Part shown: one piece after another, positions 17,799 through 25,657 of the stretch
How the letters are laid out: every line of letters begins with the position of its first letter
How positions within the stretch are numbered: the first letter of the stretch is position 1
NCBI RefSeq assembly: GCF_019443425.1
Contig: NZ_CP080382.1
Coordinates: 1,550,001 to 1,614,000, forward strand
Reading direction: 5' to 3'
From: Arthrobacter sp. PAMC25284
GTDB lineage: Bacteria; Actinomycetota; Actinomycetes; Actinomycetales; Micrococcaceae
DNA: 64,000 nucleotides
Made by a program: the position numbers and the translations under genes
The notes under the pieces: model-generated
The model's database searches: none
Told to the model about the DNA's origin: nothing
What the model saw: only the letters and a program-made list of their open reading frames with translations

Positions 17799-19067
17799 AT
17801 GAACGCGTTAAAGAAGCTCTTTGGCGGCAACACCCGCCAATTCGGCATGATCTTTGCCCTCGTGGCACTGATCGTCTTCTTCCAGGTGGCCACCGGCGGC
17901 AATACGCTCACCTCCGGCAACGTCATCAACCTCTTCAACGGCAACTCCTACATCCTGATCCTTGCCATCGGCATGGTGCTGGTGATCATCGCCGGACACA
18001 TTGACCTGTCCGTTGGTTCCGTCGCGGCCGTTGTGGGCGTGGCCGTGGCCATGGCCGTCCGGGACTGGGGTATCCCCTGGTACGCCGGCGTTCTGCTGGG
18101 TCTGGTCCTCGGCGCGCTGATCGGGATGTGGCAAGGCTTCTGGGTGGCCTACGTCGGCATTCCGGCCTTCATCGTCACGCTGGCCGGCATGCTGTTGTTC
18201 CGTGGCCTCAACCAGTTCATCGGCAAATCAAACACCATCCCGGTCCCCCGCGACTTCCAATATTTGGGCTCCGGCTACCTCCCGGAGGTGGGGCCGGACA
18301 CCGGCTTCAACAATCTCACCCTGTTGCTTGGCCTGGCCGGTGTTGCGTTCGTCATCTTCAGCGCCGTGCGCTCCCGCTCCCATGCCAAGACCATCGGCGC
18401 CCACGTCCCCGAAGCCTGGGTCGTTATCACTAAGCTGGTCCTGGTCTGCGGCGCCATCCTGTTCGCCACGTACCTCTTCGCCACCGGCCGGCCCGGTACC
18501 TCGTTCCCCATCCCGGGCCTCATCCTGGCCCTCCTGGTGCTGATCTACGGTTTTGTGTCCTCCAAGACGATCGTCGGCCGCCACGTCTACGCCGTCGGCG
18601 GCAACCGCCACGCGGCCGAGCTGTCCGGTGTGCAGTCCAAGAAAATCAACTTCCTCGTCATGATGAACATGTCGATCCTGGCCGGCCTCGCCGGCATGAT
18701 CTTCGTGGGCCGCTCCACCGCTTCCGGCCCGTTCGACGGCGTCGGCTGGGAACTGGACGCCATCGCGGCCGTGTTCATCGGCGGCGCAGCAGTAACCGGC
18801 GGCGTCGGCACCGTGATCGGATCGATCGTCGGCGGCCTCGTGATGGCCGTCCTGAACAACGGCCTGCAGCTGCTGGGCATCGGCGCCGACCTGACCCAGA
18901 TCATCAAGGGCCTCGTCCTGCTGATCGCGGTGGCCTTCGATGTTTACAACAAGTCCCAGGGCAAAAAGTCCATCATCGGCCTGATGATGAAGAACTTCGG
19001 CCGGAACAACGAGATCAAGCCTGACGAGACGACCCGCACCAAAGAGGTCATTCACCGCGAGGCCTGA
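17799..19067 (+). CDS. mmsB: Multiple-monosaccharide ABC transporter, permease
   Basis: A 422-residue multi-helix permease of the BPD_transp_2 family. NSYILILAIGMVLVIIAGHIDLSVGSVAAV is the hallmark region of ribose/xylose/MmsB permeases. FIGGAAVTGGVGTVIGSIVGG near the C-terminus is the loop contacting the ATPase. It forms the membrane channel for the sugar delivered by the downstream lipoprotein. AAGGA precedes the ATG, 45 bp after mmsA. The C-terminal tail is longer and more charged than in ribose permeases, as in other MmsB proteins. Confidence 0.92.
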   Translation: MNALKKLFGGNTRQFGMIFALVALIVFFQVATGGNTLTSGNVINLFNGNSYILILAIGMVLVIIAGHIDLSVGSVAAVVGVAVAMAVRDWGIPWYAGVLLGLVLGALIGMWQGFWVAYVGIPAFIVTLAGMLLFRGLNQFIGKSNTIPVPRDFQYLGSGYLPEVGPDTGFNNLTLLLGLAGVAFVIFSAVRSRSHAKTIGAHVPEAWVVITKLVLVCGAILFATYLFATGRPGTSFPIPGLILALLVLIYGFVSSKTIVGRHVYAVGGNRHAAELSGVQSKKINFLVMMNMSILAGLAGMIFVGRSTASGPFDGVGWELDAIAAVFIGGAAVTGGVGTVIGSIVGGLVMAVLNNGLQLLGIGADLTQIIKGLVLLIAVAFDVYNKSQGKKSIIGLMMKNFGRNNEIKPDETTRTKEVIHREA

Positions 19068-19117
19068 TCGGCTCCCCCACACGCTTCCCACTCCACCTAT
19101 AGAAAGAGAACCAAGTA

Positions 19118-20215
19118 ATGCAAATGATTGGTAAAGCTGGAAAGGCAGCGGCAATCGCCGCTATTGCAGCACTGGCGCTGACGGCCTGCGGCCGCTCGGA
19201 GCCCACCACGGCAGGCGGCGCCTCCGGCGCAGCAGGATTCCCGCAGGACTCCTCGATCGGCGTCGCGCTCCCGCAGAAGACCAGTGAAAACTGGGTCCTG
19301 GCCGAGAAGCTGTTCAACGACGGCCTCAACGGAGCCGGATTCAAGGCCGATGTGCAGTTTGCCAACGGCGGCGTTTCCGAGCAGCAGAACCAGATCAGTG
19401 CCATGGTCACCAAGGGTGCCAAGGTCATCATCGTCGGTGCCATCGACGGCGCCCAGCTCGGCACCCAGCTCCGGCAGGCCAAAGACGCCGGCGCGACCAT
19501 CATCGCGTACGACCGTCTGCTGCTGAACACCGAGAACGTGGACTACTACGTGGCCTACGACAACTTCAAGGTCGGCGAACTGCAGGGCCAGGCGCTGCTG
19601 GACGGAATGAAGGCCAAGAAGCCCGAGGGCCCGTACAACATCGAGCTCTTCGCCGGGTCCCCGGATGATGCCAACGCGAAGGTCTTCTTCGACGGCGCCA
19701 TGAGCATCCTGCAGCCGAAGATCGACGACGGCACCCTCACGGTCATGTCCGGACAGACCTCGTTCGAACAGGCCGTCACCCAGGGCTGGAAGGCTGAAAA
19801 CGCCCAGCGGCGTATGGACACCCTGCTCGCAGGCACCTACGGTTCCGCGACGCTCGATGGCGTGCTGTCCCCGAACGATACGCTGGCCCGGGCAGTCCTG
19901 ACCTCCGTCAAGGCCGCCGGCAAGCAGCTTCCGGTCATCACGGGCCAGGACTCCGAGGTTGAGTCCGTCAAGTCCATCATGGCCGGCGAGCAGTACTCCA
20001 CGATCAATAAGGACACCCGCAAGCTCGTTGAGCACGCGATCACCATGGTCAAGGACCTGCAGGCAGGCAAGACGCCCGAGGTCAACGATGACAAGTCCTA
20101 CGACAACGGCACGAAGGTCGTTCCGGCGTTCCTGCTGGAGCCGGTCATCGTGACGGCAGAAAACGTCAAGACGGCCTACACCGACGATCCGGTACTCGGC
20201 CCGCTGACGAAGTAG
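19118..20215 (+). CDS. chvE: Sugar-binding lipoprotein (ChvE-type)
   Basis: A 365-residue periplasmic-binding-protein-fold lipoprotein. A signal peptide ends in the lipobox LTAC with Cys24 as lipidation site, anchoring it outside the membrane. The body begins IGVALPQKTSENW and contains AKVIIVGAIDGAQLG and LSPNDTLARAVLTSVKAAGK, as in ChvE/MmsA-system binding proteins for arabinose, galactose, xylose or glucose. It is the last gene of the transporter operon, and a strong terminator follows at 20256-20361. Confidence 0.92.
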   Translation: MQMIGKAGKAAAIAAIAALALTACGRSEPTTAGGASGAAGFPQDSSIGVALPQKTSENWVLAEKLFNDGLNGAGFKADVQFANGGVSEQQNQISAMVTKGAKVIIVGAIDGAQLGTQLRQAKDAGATIIAYDRLLLNTENVDYYVAYDNFKVGELQGQALLDGMKAKKPEGPYNIELFAGSPDDANAKVFFDGAMSILQPKIDDGTLTVMSGQTSFEQAVTQGWKAENAQRRMDTLLAGTYGSATLDGVLSPNDTLARAVLTSVKAAGKQLPVITGQDSEVESVKSIMAGEQYSTINKDTRKLVEHAITMVKDLQAGKTPEVNDDKSYDNGTKVVPAFLLEPVIVTAENVKTAYTDDPVLGPLTK

Positions 20216-20255
20216 TCGCACACCAGGCAGTCCGCGCTTCGGCCGGAAACTGCCG

Positions 20256-20361
20256 CAAGAGCCCCGGCTCCCCCGCAATGAACTGCACCCCGAAAGTTGG
20301 ACTGAGAAATCAGTTCTGACTCTCGGGGAGCAGTTCAGCAAGGGAGGGCCGGGGCTCCTTG
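20256..20361 (+). terminator. Terminator hairpin of the sugar ABC operon, split by a 59-bp insertion in its loop
   Basis: Outer arms CAAGAGCCCCGGC and GCCGGGGCTCCTTG pair almost perfectly. Between them lies the miniature element at 20279-20337 with its GCAA duplication. Without the element the arms would close a hairpin with a GCAA tetraloop. Confidence 0.8.
20279..20337. mobile_element. 59-bp miniature inverted-repeat element (MITE-like) with 4-bp target duplication
   Basis: The ends are TGAACTGC and GCAGTTCA. The inverted repeats extend to 19 bp with two mismatches (TGAACTGCACCCCGAAAGT against ACTCTCGGGGAGCAGTTCA), and the centre ACTGA-GAAA-TCAGT closes a full hairpin. GCAA flanks both sides (20275-20278 and 20338-20341), the expected 3-4-bp target duplication. 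The end ACCCCGAAAGTTGGAC resembles terminal repeats of IS3-family elements as I remember them. It encodes nothing and would need a transposase in trans. Confidence 0.78.
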
Positions 20362-20526
20362 TGTCCGGGCCGGCTGTGTCCGGCCCCGGCTGCAGCAAGG
20401 CCCCGGTGCCGCGTTCCAGGCTTTCACAGCGCAGACACAGCCACGGGCTGTCCGCCGCACAGCCCGCCCAACGACTCTTGGACGAGCAGCCGGCCATACC
20501 GTCCGGCACAAGATCCTAGGAGTCCA

Positions 20527-21888
20527 GTGAGCGTCCTCGCCCGAAGCGTAGGTAATGCCTTCCGAAACAAGGTCCGGACCGGGGCCGTGGTGGCAGTACT
20601 GGCCGTCGCAATCGGCCTCGCCCTGTCCATGCTCGTTGCCAATCAGGCGGTGGCCGCCAAGGTGGCGGAACTCAACACCTCTGTCGGCACCGTCCTGACC
20701 GTCAACCCGGCCGGCGGCCAGGGCTTCGAAGGCGGCGGCGAACCGCTGACGTCTGCCCAGGCCGCCACGGCCGCCGCCGTGCCAAACGTAACGTCCGTCG
20801 TCGGGACCCAGGCGCTCCGGCTGAGCAACGCCACCGCTGCCGCCGCCGGGCAGGGCGGCCCGGGCGGGCAGCCCACCGCGGCTCTCACCACCAGCCTCAC
20901 GGCCGCCGTCGATGCCGGAACCCTCGGCAACCGCAACCAGGACACGGGCACGACCGGCACTGCGCAGCCCGCGCGGACGCTTTCGATCACCGCCACCGGG
21001 ATCGGCGCCGAAGTGGACACCACCGGCAAGGCGCTGGAAATCACTGACGGCACCGGCCTGGGCGATTACACGGCCGTGTCCGACACTGCGATCCTCGGTA
21101 CCACCCTCGCCGAGAAAAACGGCGTGTCCGTCGGCTCCACGTTCACCATCAACGACCAGACGTACACCGTCGCGGGGCTGTTCGACGCCGGGACGGCCTT
21201 CGGCAACAACGCCCTCTACCTCACCCTCCCGGCCGCCCAGGCCCTGGCCGGGCTGCCGGACGAGCTGTCCACGATGATCGTCACGGTCGACAGCATGGAA
21301 AACGTCGACGACGCCAAGATTGAGCTCCAAAGTGCACTCGGTGCCGATAAAGCCGATGTCACGCAGGGTCAGCGCAACCTCGAAACCGCCGTCAGCTCGC
21401 TGGACAGTGTCAAGAACATCTCGCTGCTCGCCTTCGTTGCCGCCCTTGGCACCGCTGGCGTGATCATCCTGCTCATTATGGTCATGCTGGTCCGCGAGCG
21501 CCGCCGGGAGATCGGCGTCCTCAAGGCGATCGGCGCCCCTAACAGGACCATCGGTCTGCAGTTTGTCCTCGAGGCCCTCGTGCTCGTGACACTGGGCAGC
21601 GCGGTGGGCGCCGCCGTCGCATCCTTCGCCAGCGGCGGCATCGCCTCCGCCCTGGTCAGTACCAGCACCACTTCAACTACGACGGCGGGACCCGGCCAGC
21701 GCGGCGGCGGAGGCGGCGCTGCCTTCGGCGGTGCCAACCAACTGCTGACCTCCGTCACGGCGAGCGCCTCCCCCGGCGTCATTGCCGCCGGCATTGCCGC
21801 GGTGTTCGGCGTGGCCATCATCGGCTCACTCGTCCCGGCCCTGCTCACCGCCCGTATCCGCCCCATCGAAGTCCTCCGAGGAGAGTAG
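20527..21888 (+). CDS. MacB/FtsX-type ABC transporter permease
   Basis: A 453-residue permease with an N-terminal helix (VVAVLAVAIGLALSMLVA), a large extracytoplasmic MacB-like domain (about 45-290) and three C-terminal helices, including GTAGVIILLIMVMLVRERRR and EIGVLKAIGAP, the FtsX signature. A Gly-rich insertion (PGQRGGGGGAAFGGANQ) sits in the loop between the last two helices. The GTG at 20527 has AGGAG upstream. The ATPase gene follows after 2 bp. Such pairs move lipids, peptides or antibiotics outward or act in envelope stress; the cargo is unknown. Confidence 0.9.
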   Translation: MSVLARSVGNAFRNKVRTGAVVAVLAVAIGLALSMLVANQAVAAKVAELNTSVGTVLTVNPAGGQGFEGGGEPLTSAQAATAAAVPNVTSVVGTQALRLSNATAAAAGQGGPGGQPTAALTTSLTAAVDAGTLGNRNQDTGTTGTAQPARTLSITATGIGAEVDTTGKALEITDGTGLGDYTAVSDTAILGTTLAEKNGVSVGSTFTINDQTYTVAGLFDAGTAFGNNALYLTLPAAQALAGLPDELSTMIVTVDSMENVDDAKIELQSALGADKADVTQGQRNLETAVSSLDSVKNISLLAFVAALGTAGVIILLIMVMLVRERRREIGVLKAIGAPNRTIGLQFVLEALVLVTLGSAVGAAVASFASGGIASALVSTSTTSTTTAGPGQRGGGGGAAFGGANQLLTSVTASASPGVIAAGIAAVFGVAIIGSLVPALLTARIRPIEVLRGE

Positions 21889-21890
21889 CC

Positions 21891-22598
21891 ATGATCGAAG
21901 TCAAGAACCTCGTCCGCACGTTCAATTCCGGCGACCGGACCATCAAGCCCGTCAACGACGTCAGCTTCGAGCTTGAACAGGGCACCCTGGCCTCGATCGT
22001 GGGCAAGAGCGGCAGCGGCAAAAGCACCCTGTTGTCCCTGCTCGGCGCGCTGGACAAGCCGACCAGCGGCGACGTCATCGTCAACGGCGTGAGCCTCGCC
22101 GGTATGCCGGACGGCAAACTGACCGAGTACCGCCGCCGGGACATCGGCTTTGTGTTCCAGCAGTTCAACCTGATCCCCAACCTCTCGGCCGTCGACAATG
22201 TGATGCTGCCGATGGAATTTGCCGGCGTCGGGAAGGCGGCGCGGCAGGAACGGGCCCGGGAACTGCTCGAACAGGTCCAGCTCGATCCGGAAAAGCATGT
22301 CCGGCGCATCAACCGGCTCTCCGGCGGCGAACAGCAGCGGGTGGCAATCGCCCGCGCCCTGGCCAACGAGCCCAAACTCATCCTGGCCGATGAACCCACC
22401 GGAAACCTGGACGAGCAGACCGGTGACCACATCATCGAACTGCTCAGCTCGCTCAGCCGGGACCACAACACCACGATCCTGGTGGTCACCCACGACCGGG
22501 CCCTGGCCAACAAGACGGACCGCCGGTTCCGGCTGCAGCAGGGCCGGCTCACCGAGGAAACCGCCCGGATCAAGTCGCCGGCCGCAGCGACGGCCTGA
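21891..22598 (+). CDS. MacB/LolD-type ABC transporter ATP-binding protein
   Basis: A 235-residue single-domain ATPase: Walker A GKSGSGKST, Q-loop FVFQQFNLIPNLSAVDNVMLP, signature RLSGGEQQRVAIARAL, Walker B LILADEPTGNLD and the H-loop VVTHD. This is the classic LolD/MacB pattern. It pairs with the upstream permease gene, whose end carries its ribosome site (AGGAGAG). A hairpin terminator follows at 22653-22689. Confidence 0.93.
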   Translation: MIEVKNLVRTFNSGDRTIKPVNDVSFELEQGTLASIVGKSGSGKSTLLSLLGALDKPTSGDVIVNGVSLAGMPDGKLTEYRRRDIGFVFQQFNLIPNLSAVDNVMLPMEFAGVGKAARQERARELLEQVQLDPEKHVRRINRLSGGEQQRVAIARALANEPKLILADEPTGNLDEQTGDHIIELLSSLSRDHNTTILVVTHDRALANKTDRRFRLQQGRLTEETARIKSPAAATA

Positions 22599-22652
22599 GC
22601 GACGAAACGGCCTATCCGAAGCGACCCGGACCCGCACCGGACGGCTTCCGCA

Positions 22653-22689
22653 AGGTGCAGGAGGATCTGGTCCAGACCCTCCTGCACCT
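22653..22689 (+). terminator. Intrinsic terminator after the MacB-type ABC pair
   Basis: A perfect 12-bp stem (AGGTGCAGGAGG with CCTCCTGCACCT) with extra inner pairing TCTGG/CCAGA, followed by TTCG. The 100 bases after it are strongly pyrimidine-biased, with two near-repeats of CTCC(T/C)GCACCTTTCG. Confidence 0.85.
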
Positions 22690-22803
22690 TTCGTAGTCTT
22701 CCCCCCATCCCTCCCGCACCTTTCGGCGTTTCCCGCCCATCCCTTCCTCAGCTCCCGCAGCAATACCCCACACCCTCCCGCAAGTGGGTGAGAGGATGGC
22801 ACC

Positions 22804-23877
22804 ATGACCGCCCACATCGCGACGCCGTGGCTTTTCTCCCAGCCGGATCAGGACCCCCGCACAGCTACCGGCGCCAGGCTGCGCTGGGGCGTGATCGCCA
22901 CCGGCGGCATCGCCGCATCCGTGACCCGGGACCTGGCCCTCCTGGCCGACGCAGAGCTTTACGCGGTCAGTTCCCGCACCCAGGCGGCCGCGGATGCCTT
23001 CGCCGCCGACTACGGCTTCTCCCGCGCCTACGGTGACGACGATAAGCAGATCGGGTATCGGCGGCTGCTGGAGGATGACGCAGTGGATATCGTCTACGTC
23101 GCCACTCCGCACGCCCACCATCACGAAATCGCCCTGGCTGCGTTGTCCGCGGGCAAGCACGTACTGTGCGAGAAAGCCTTAACTGTCAACGCCAGGGAAG
23201 CTGCGGAGCTTGTGACTCTGGCGCGGACCAAGGGTCTGTTCCTGATGGAAGCGGTGTGGAGCCGCTTCCTGCCCGGGATGCAGCGGGCCTTCGACATCGC
23301 CGCCTCCGGCGAAATCGGCGAGGTCCAGTGGGTCAGTGCCGATCTTGGCTTCCCGGCGCCGTACTCCCCCACGTCCCGGCTCTGGGCGCCGAAGGACGGA
23401 GGCGGCGCCCTGCTGGACCTGACCGTCTACCCGCTGCTGTGGGCGCTGGGCACACTGGGCTTTCCGCAGACCGTCAGCGCCACCGGATGGCTGAACGACG
23501 ACGGCGTCGACGCCCAGAACGCCCTCACTCTCGGGTACCAGCACGGCGCGCAGGCGCAGCTGACATCATCTTTGCTGGCCTACGGCCCCCGCACCGCCAC
23601 CGTGGCGGGCAGCCTGGGGTATTTCCAGAGCGTCGGCTCGATCAACAATCCTGCGGAGCTGCTGGTCAGGACCGGCTTCGACGAACCGCGCCGTGAACAC
23701 TTCGACGTCGTGGGCCGGGGCTACACCTACGAGCTCCGGGAGGTGACGCGCTGCGTCCAGCAGGGCCTCACCGAGAGTCCCGTGATGCCGCTCGAGGATT
23801 CCCTGAACATGATGCGGCTTTTCGACGGCGTCCGCGCCCAGCTCGGGGTCAGCTACCCGAACGACGCCCGCGGCTGA
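22804..23877 (+). CDS. Gfo/Idh/MocA-family oxidoreductase
   Basis: A 357-residue NAD(P)-dependent oxidoreductase. The N-terminal Rossmann domain shows WGVIATGGIAASVTRDLALL, the EKALTVNAREAAEL loop carries the conserved EK pair, and a C-terminal alpha/beta substrate domain follows. Family members act on sugars, inositols and dihydrodiols; this one most resembles the trans-1,2-dihydrobenzene-1,2-diol dehydrogenase-like subgroup, which is only a guess at substrate. No co-directional partner is closely linked. No Shine-Dalgarno is obvious, so translation may be leaderless. Confidence 0.85.
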   Translation: MTAHIATPWLFSQPDQDPRTATGARLRWGVIATGGIAASVTRDLALLADAELYAVSSRTQAAADAFAADYGFSRAYGDDDKQIGYRRLLEDDAVDIVYVATPHAHHHEIALAALSAGKHVLCEKALTVNAREAAELVTLARTKGLFLMEAVWSRFLPGMQRAFDIAASGEIGEVQWVSADLGFPAPYSPTSRLWAPKDGGGALLDLTVYPLLWALGTLGFPQTVSATGWLNDDGVDAQNALTLGYQHGAQAQLTSSLLAYGPRTATVAGSLGYFQSVGSINNPAELLVRTGFDEPRREHFDVVGRGYTYELREVTRCVQQGLTESPVMPLEDSLNMMRLFDGVRAQLGVSYPNDARG

Positions 23878-23980
23878 CGTCACGGATCCAGTTCTCTTTC
23901 GACGTGCTATGGACTCGCAGCGGAGGGCCCGACCTAACCTGAAAGGTATCGTCGGGTTGTCCGGGAACGGGGGTGTGCGC

Positions 23981-25207
23981 ATGGAGCCAGCTTCCAGGAC
24001 GTTCTGCGCGTCTCTCCGCAGGCCGTTGCGCCGGCTGCTGCTGGCTGGAATCACCGGCGTTGTCTGGCTCGGGCTCTCCGCCGGGGCCGCCACCGCCGAG
24101 GGCGGCCAGGCCCTCCCCGGGGCGGGCGGCACTGCTGGCGCCGTTGGGGCCGCTGGGGCTGCGGGCGTCGATGCCGACGACCTCTTCGACGATGATGCGG
24201 TGGATACCTACGCCGACGATCTCTTCGACACCGATGATGAAGAAGACTTCTTCGGCGCCGGGGATGACGACCATGGCGATGACCATGCCGCTGCGGGTCC
24301 CTACCATGCACCTGTCGTCGTTGAGTGGTCGGCGGTTTCCGTTCCGACAGAGCCTGCAGCGACTCCGACCGCGGCAGCGGCATCCCCGGATCCGACGGCT
24401 TTGGAACCGGACGGCGGGCCAACCGCTCCCGCCCTTGATCCGGCCACTGACCCGGCCATCGTCCCCGACCCGGCAGCGCCTCCACAGCCGGGTGGCACAC
24501 CCGGGCCCGCGCCTCCCGCCGCGGATCCAGCACTGGATCCGGGCCTGGATCCAGACGGGTCCGTGCCCCCTTCAGACGGCACGCTTCCGGATGGCCAGGA
24601 TCCCCGACAGAACCCTCCGGCGGACGACACCACGTCACCGGCGGAAGGATCCTCGACTGATCCGCCCAGTGCAGCTGGTATTTCTCCGGATGCCGGGCCT
24701 GCCGATGCTGCGGCAGACGCGGAAACCGCCGGGCCCGCCGGGGCACCGGGTGATGCGCACGTCGACACGCCATCCCTGGAGGCGCCACGTCCGGCACAGG
24801 TTCTGTCCCCGCGCGGTCCGGACGTTAACTGGCAACCGGCAACGCCCTATTACTTTCCTTCCCAGCCCTGGGCAGCCGCCCTCCCGCCCGCAGCCGCTGT
24901 TCCGGCGGCGCAGAGGGCCCAGGCACCCCCTGCCCCGGTGTCCGATGACGGCGGTACCCCGGAGCCAGGCCCGGCAGGCCCGGGACCCTGGCACGCCGGC
25001 ACCGGGCTACCCGGACCGGATGCGTTGCCACCCGCGCCAGGTTCCGGCTGCGGAAGCGGGCACTCCTCCCAAGGTCCCGGCGCGACGGCCGCCTGGCTTC
25101 CAGGCTTGAACTTCTCTCTGCCCGTCACTGGGGCCGACCCCATCAGCGGTCCGCTCCAGCACGGGGAATCAGCCTTCTGTGCTGACCCCGGTTCTTCCCC
25201 TGACTGA
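23981..25207 (+). CDS. Secreted acidic, Pro/Ala-rich protein of unknown function
   Basis: A 408-residue protein starting MEPASRTFCASLRRPLRRLL, with a signal peptide ending near AGAATAEG. The next 60 residues contain an Asp-rich block in which DADDLFDDD and YADDLFDTDDEED repeat the DDLF unit, followed by histidine-containing HGDDHA. A long low-complexity Pro/Asp/Ala linker follows, then a short more ordered end (LNFSLPVTGADPISGPL). No LPxTG signal or lipobox. The start at 23981 is preferred over an upstream one because it begins the signal peptide directly. I do not recognise a family. The acidic patch could bind calcium (inference). Confidence 0.65.
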   Translation: MEPASRTFCASLRRPLRRLLLAGITGVVWLGLSAGAATAEGGQALPGAGGTAGAVGAAGAAGVDADDLFDDDAVDTYADDLFDTDDEEDFFGAGDDDHGDDHAAAGPYHAPVVVEWSAVSVPTEPAATPTAAAASPDPTALEPDGGPTAPALDPATDPAIVPDPAAPPQPGGTPGPAPPAADPALDPGLDPDGSVPPSDGTLPDGQDPRQNPPADDTTSPAEGSSTDPPSAAGISPDAGPADAAADAETAGPAGAPGDAHVDTPSLEAPRPAQVLSPRGPDVNWQPATPYYFPSQPWAAALPPAAAVPAAQRAQAPPAPVSDDGGTPEPGPAGPGPWHAGTGLPGPDALPPAPGSGCGSGHSSQGPGATAAWLPGLNFSLPVTGADPISGPLQHGESAFCADPGSSPD

Positions 25208-25288
25208 CTAAGCCGTCTCTGACTCCCCAGAGCACGGCCCTTCGGGCTGCCATGCTGCACCCGTTAGACGTCATCCAGGAGAATTCCC

Positions 25289-25453
25289 ATGGACAATCCC
25301 GTCCTTACCCGGGGTTCCGGCACGCCACTTCAGAACCGGACGCCGCTGTCAGCGCACTGCAGGTCCTGCCCGCCGCCACCAGGCCCGGAGCGAAAGTTGC
25401 GACCGCCAGGACATGCGCCAGCGCCGGCGGACCACAAGACCCGTCCGCCCTAA
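25289..25453 (+). CDS. Candidate 54-codon small ORF or gene remnant
   Basis: An ATG preceded by AGGAG at ideal distance opens a 54-codon frame beginning MDNPVLTRGSGTP, rich in Pro, Arg and Cys, ending at TAA. No family is recognised. The strong ribosome site next to poorly biased coding sequence suggests either a real small protein or the first codons of a decayed gene. Confidence 0.3.
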   Translation: MDNPVLTRGSGTPLQNRTPLSAHCRSCPPPPGPERKLRPPGHAPAPADHKTRPP

Positions 25454-25501
25454 TGAACCCGATGGTTTCCGTCCAGGTCCGGTGGCTTCCGGAGCGAAGG
25501 T

Positions 25502-25527
25502 CGTTGGGTCCGCTGGGGGACCCAACG
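25502..25527. terminator. Perfect hairpin upstream of the kinase gene
   Basis: CGTTGGGTCC and GGACCCAACG form a 10-bp perfect stem around a 6-base loop. No T-run follows. Probably a terminator for upstream transcription. Confidence 0.5.
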
Positions 25528-25657
25528 GCATTCATTGGCTCAGGTGGAGGAGCCGGACCCTGGCAGGTTGACCAACTCCTCGTTGTTGCTGCCCATACCC
25601 GACCCCGTATTATTCTCGGAGGGCGCCGCCGTGGCGTACCGGAAAGGACGGGGCAGC

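Larger units (their letters stand above)
25208..25657. other. Intergenic stretch before the kinase gene
   Basis: 450 bases without a convincing long gene. It holds one small open frame with a good ribosome site (25289-25453) and a strong hairpin (25502-25527). A second open frame across the region (25252-25710) runs into the kinase gene out of phase and looks like chance. Confidence 0.5.

Noticed and set aside
19097..20509. Long open frame antisense to the ChvE-type gene
   Set aside because: High GC leaves few stops on the opposite strand. The translation is Gly/Val/Asp/Leu-rich without motifs, while the sense gene is a clear lipoprotein. Many similar antisense frames exist over purH, glyA, the FAD oxidoreductase and the GGDEF genes.
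23973..25109. Alternative frame overlapping the acidic secreted protein
   Set aside because: It is Pro/Arg/His-rich and lacks a signal peptide at its start; the chosen frame begins with a proper signal peptide and ends at a sensible stop.
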